A DNA stretch of 5,665 bases from CALARM01 sp036746235 (GTDB lineage Bacteria; Vulcanimicrobiota; SpSt-956; JAKJGF01): the NCBI GenBank assembly GCA_036746235.1, contig DAIOEN010000338.1:1-5665 (forward strand), read 5' to 3'. The notes under the pieces are model-generated. The model did no database searches and was not told where the DNA came from. It worked only from the letters and a program-made list of their open reading frames with translations. Shown in pieces: positions 5,409 to 5,665 of the stretch. A program made the position numbers and the translations under genes. The stretch's first letter is position 1; every line of letters starts with the position of its first letter.

Positions 5409-5573
5409 ATGCATAAAATTAGTGAAGCATGCATAGCCTGCGGTAGTTGTGCGGAACAATGTCCGGTTGAAGCAATTGAAGAAGGAACTCCCTATATGAT
5501 TACAGATGCCTGTATAGACTGCGGTGCATGTGTTGATGTATGCCCGGTGAATGCAATTGCTCCCGGTGAATAA
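5409..5573 (+). CDS. Clostridial-type 2[4Fe-4S] ferredoxin
   Basis: This 54-residue protein is a small soluble two-cluster ferredoxin, a low-potential electron carrier used in anaerobes by enzymes such as pyruvate:ferredoxin oxidoreductase and hydrogenases. Both cluster motifs are complete: C8-x2-C11-x2-C14-x3-C18-P and C35-x2-C38-x2-C41-x3-C45-P. The two halves show the internal symmetry typical of the family (ACIACGSCAEQCPVEAI against ACIDCGACVDVCPVNAI), and the length matches the usual 55 or so residues without insertions. In each motif the last Cys belongs to the opposite cluster, as is known for this fold. The start at ATG 5409 is fixed by a perfect AGGAGG (5396-5401) seven bases upstream. 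The acidic composition fits a partner-docking surface. It has its own promoter (5322-5353), is followed by a hairpin (5595-5645), and is divergent from the PepSY gene; its redox partner is not identifiable here. Confidence 0.97.
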   Translation: MHKISEACIACGSCAEQCPVEAIEEGTPYMITDACIDCGACVDVCPVNAIAPGE

Positions 5574-5594
5574 CTATATAAAGTCTTAGAAATG

Positions 5595-5645
5595 AAAAGC
5601 CGTTCATAACTTTTTACCTTTAAGAGTAAAAAGTGAACGGCTTTT
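5595..5645 (+). terminator. Strong hairpin terminator after the ferredoxin gene
   Basis: AAAAGCCGTTC (5595-5605) pairs with GAACGGCTTTT (5635-5645), and after a 3-base bulge (5606-5608) ACTTTTTAC (5609-5617) pairs with GTAAAAAGT (5626-5634). That gives 20 base pairs around an 8-base loop. The closing T-run is the 3' arm itself (four T residues), and the A-run on the 5' side makes it potentially bidirectional. It begins 21 bases after the ferredoxin stop. Confidence 0.85.
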
Positions 5646-5657
5646 ATTACAACGTTT

Positions 5658-5665
5658 AAGGAGGA
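5658..5665 (+). promoter_or_regulatory. Strong ribosome-binding site for a gene beyond the window
   Basis: The last eight bases, AAGGAGGA, are a near-perfect Shine-Dalgarno sequence, so a plus-strand gene probably starts a few bases past the window edge. It would follow the ferredoxin gene in the same direction, with only the hairpin at 5595-5645 between them. Confidence 0.6.

Overview
The window looks like chromosomal DNA from an AT-rich (about two-thirds A+T by eye), probably anaerobic, diderm (two-membrane) bacterium. The diderm call rests on the gene at 2126-4393. Its product has a signal peptide, one S-layer-homology (SLH) domain, a coiled coil and a long beta-barrel ending in Phe, the layout of SLH-porins that tie the outer membrane to the cell wall. 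Such proteins are known from Negativicutes, Halanaerobiales, Cyanobacteria, Deinococcus-Thermus and several uncultured diderm phyla. The clostridial-type 2[4Fe-4S] ferredoxin at 5409-5573 fits anaerobic metabolism. The lineage cannot be fixed further from this sequence.

Layout. Positions 1-193 hold no supportable gene but contain the promoter and ribosome-binding site of trxA. Positions 194-514 encode a complete classical thioredoxin (WCGPC), closed by a clear intrinsic terminator (559-607). A 351-base gap follows, with two dyads, one a perfect 22-bp palindrome 26 bases before the next start. Positions 866-2014 encode a protein kinase-fold enzyme of the PI3/4-kinase/HipA-like group with a helical, possibly HEAT-like tail. 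It has no Shine-Dalgarno sequence, and a TATAAT box so close to its ATG that the mRNA may be leaderless. A 111-base spacer with a CAGGTGT-type inverted repeat leads to the SLH-porin gene. Porin and the next gene converge on a 96-base gap with a hairpin (4447-4468). On the minus strand, 4490-5137 encodes a small exported protein with two tandem PepSY domains; its true start is at 5137, where a perfect AGGAGG precedes it. It diverges from the ferredoxin gene, which has its own promoter and a small dyad over the -35 box. After the ferredoxin comes a 20-bp hairpin and, 12 bases later, a strong ribosome-binding site for a gene beyond the window.

The genes look like five independent transcription units rather than one pathway. 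Two concern the cell envelope (SLH-porin, secreted PepSY protein), two concern redox (thioredoxin, ferredoxin), and the kinase is the one of unclear role. I see no CRISPR array, tRNA, rRNA, transposase or prophage gene. The kinase locus and its palindromic upstream region are the most promising candidates for something undescribed. The evidence does not establish a new system.
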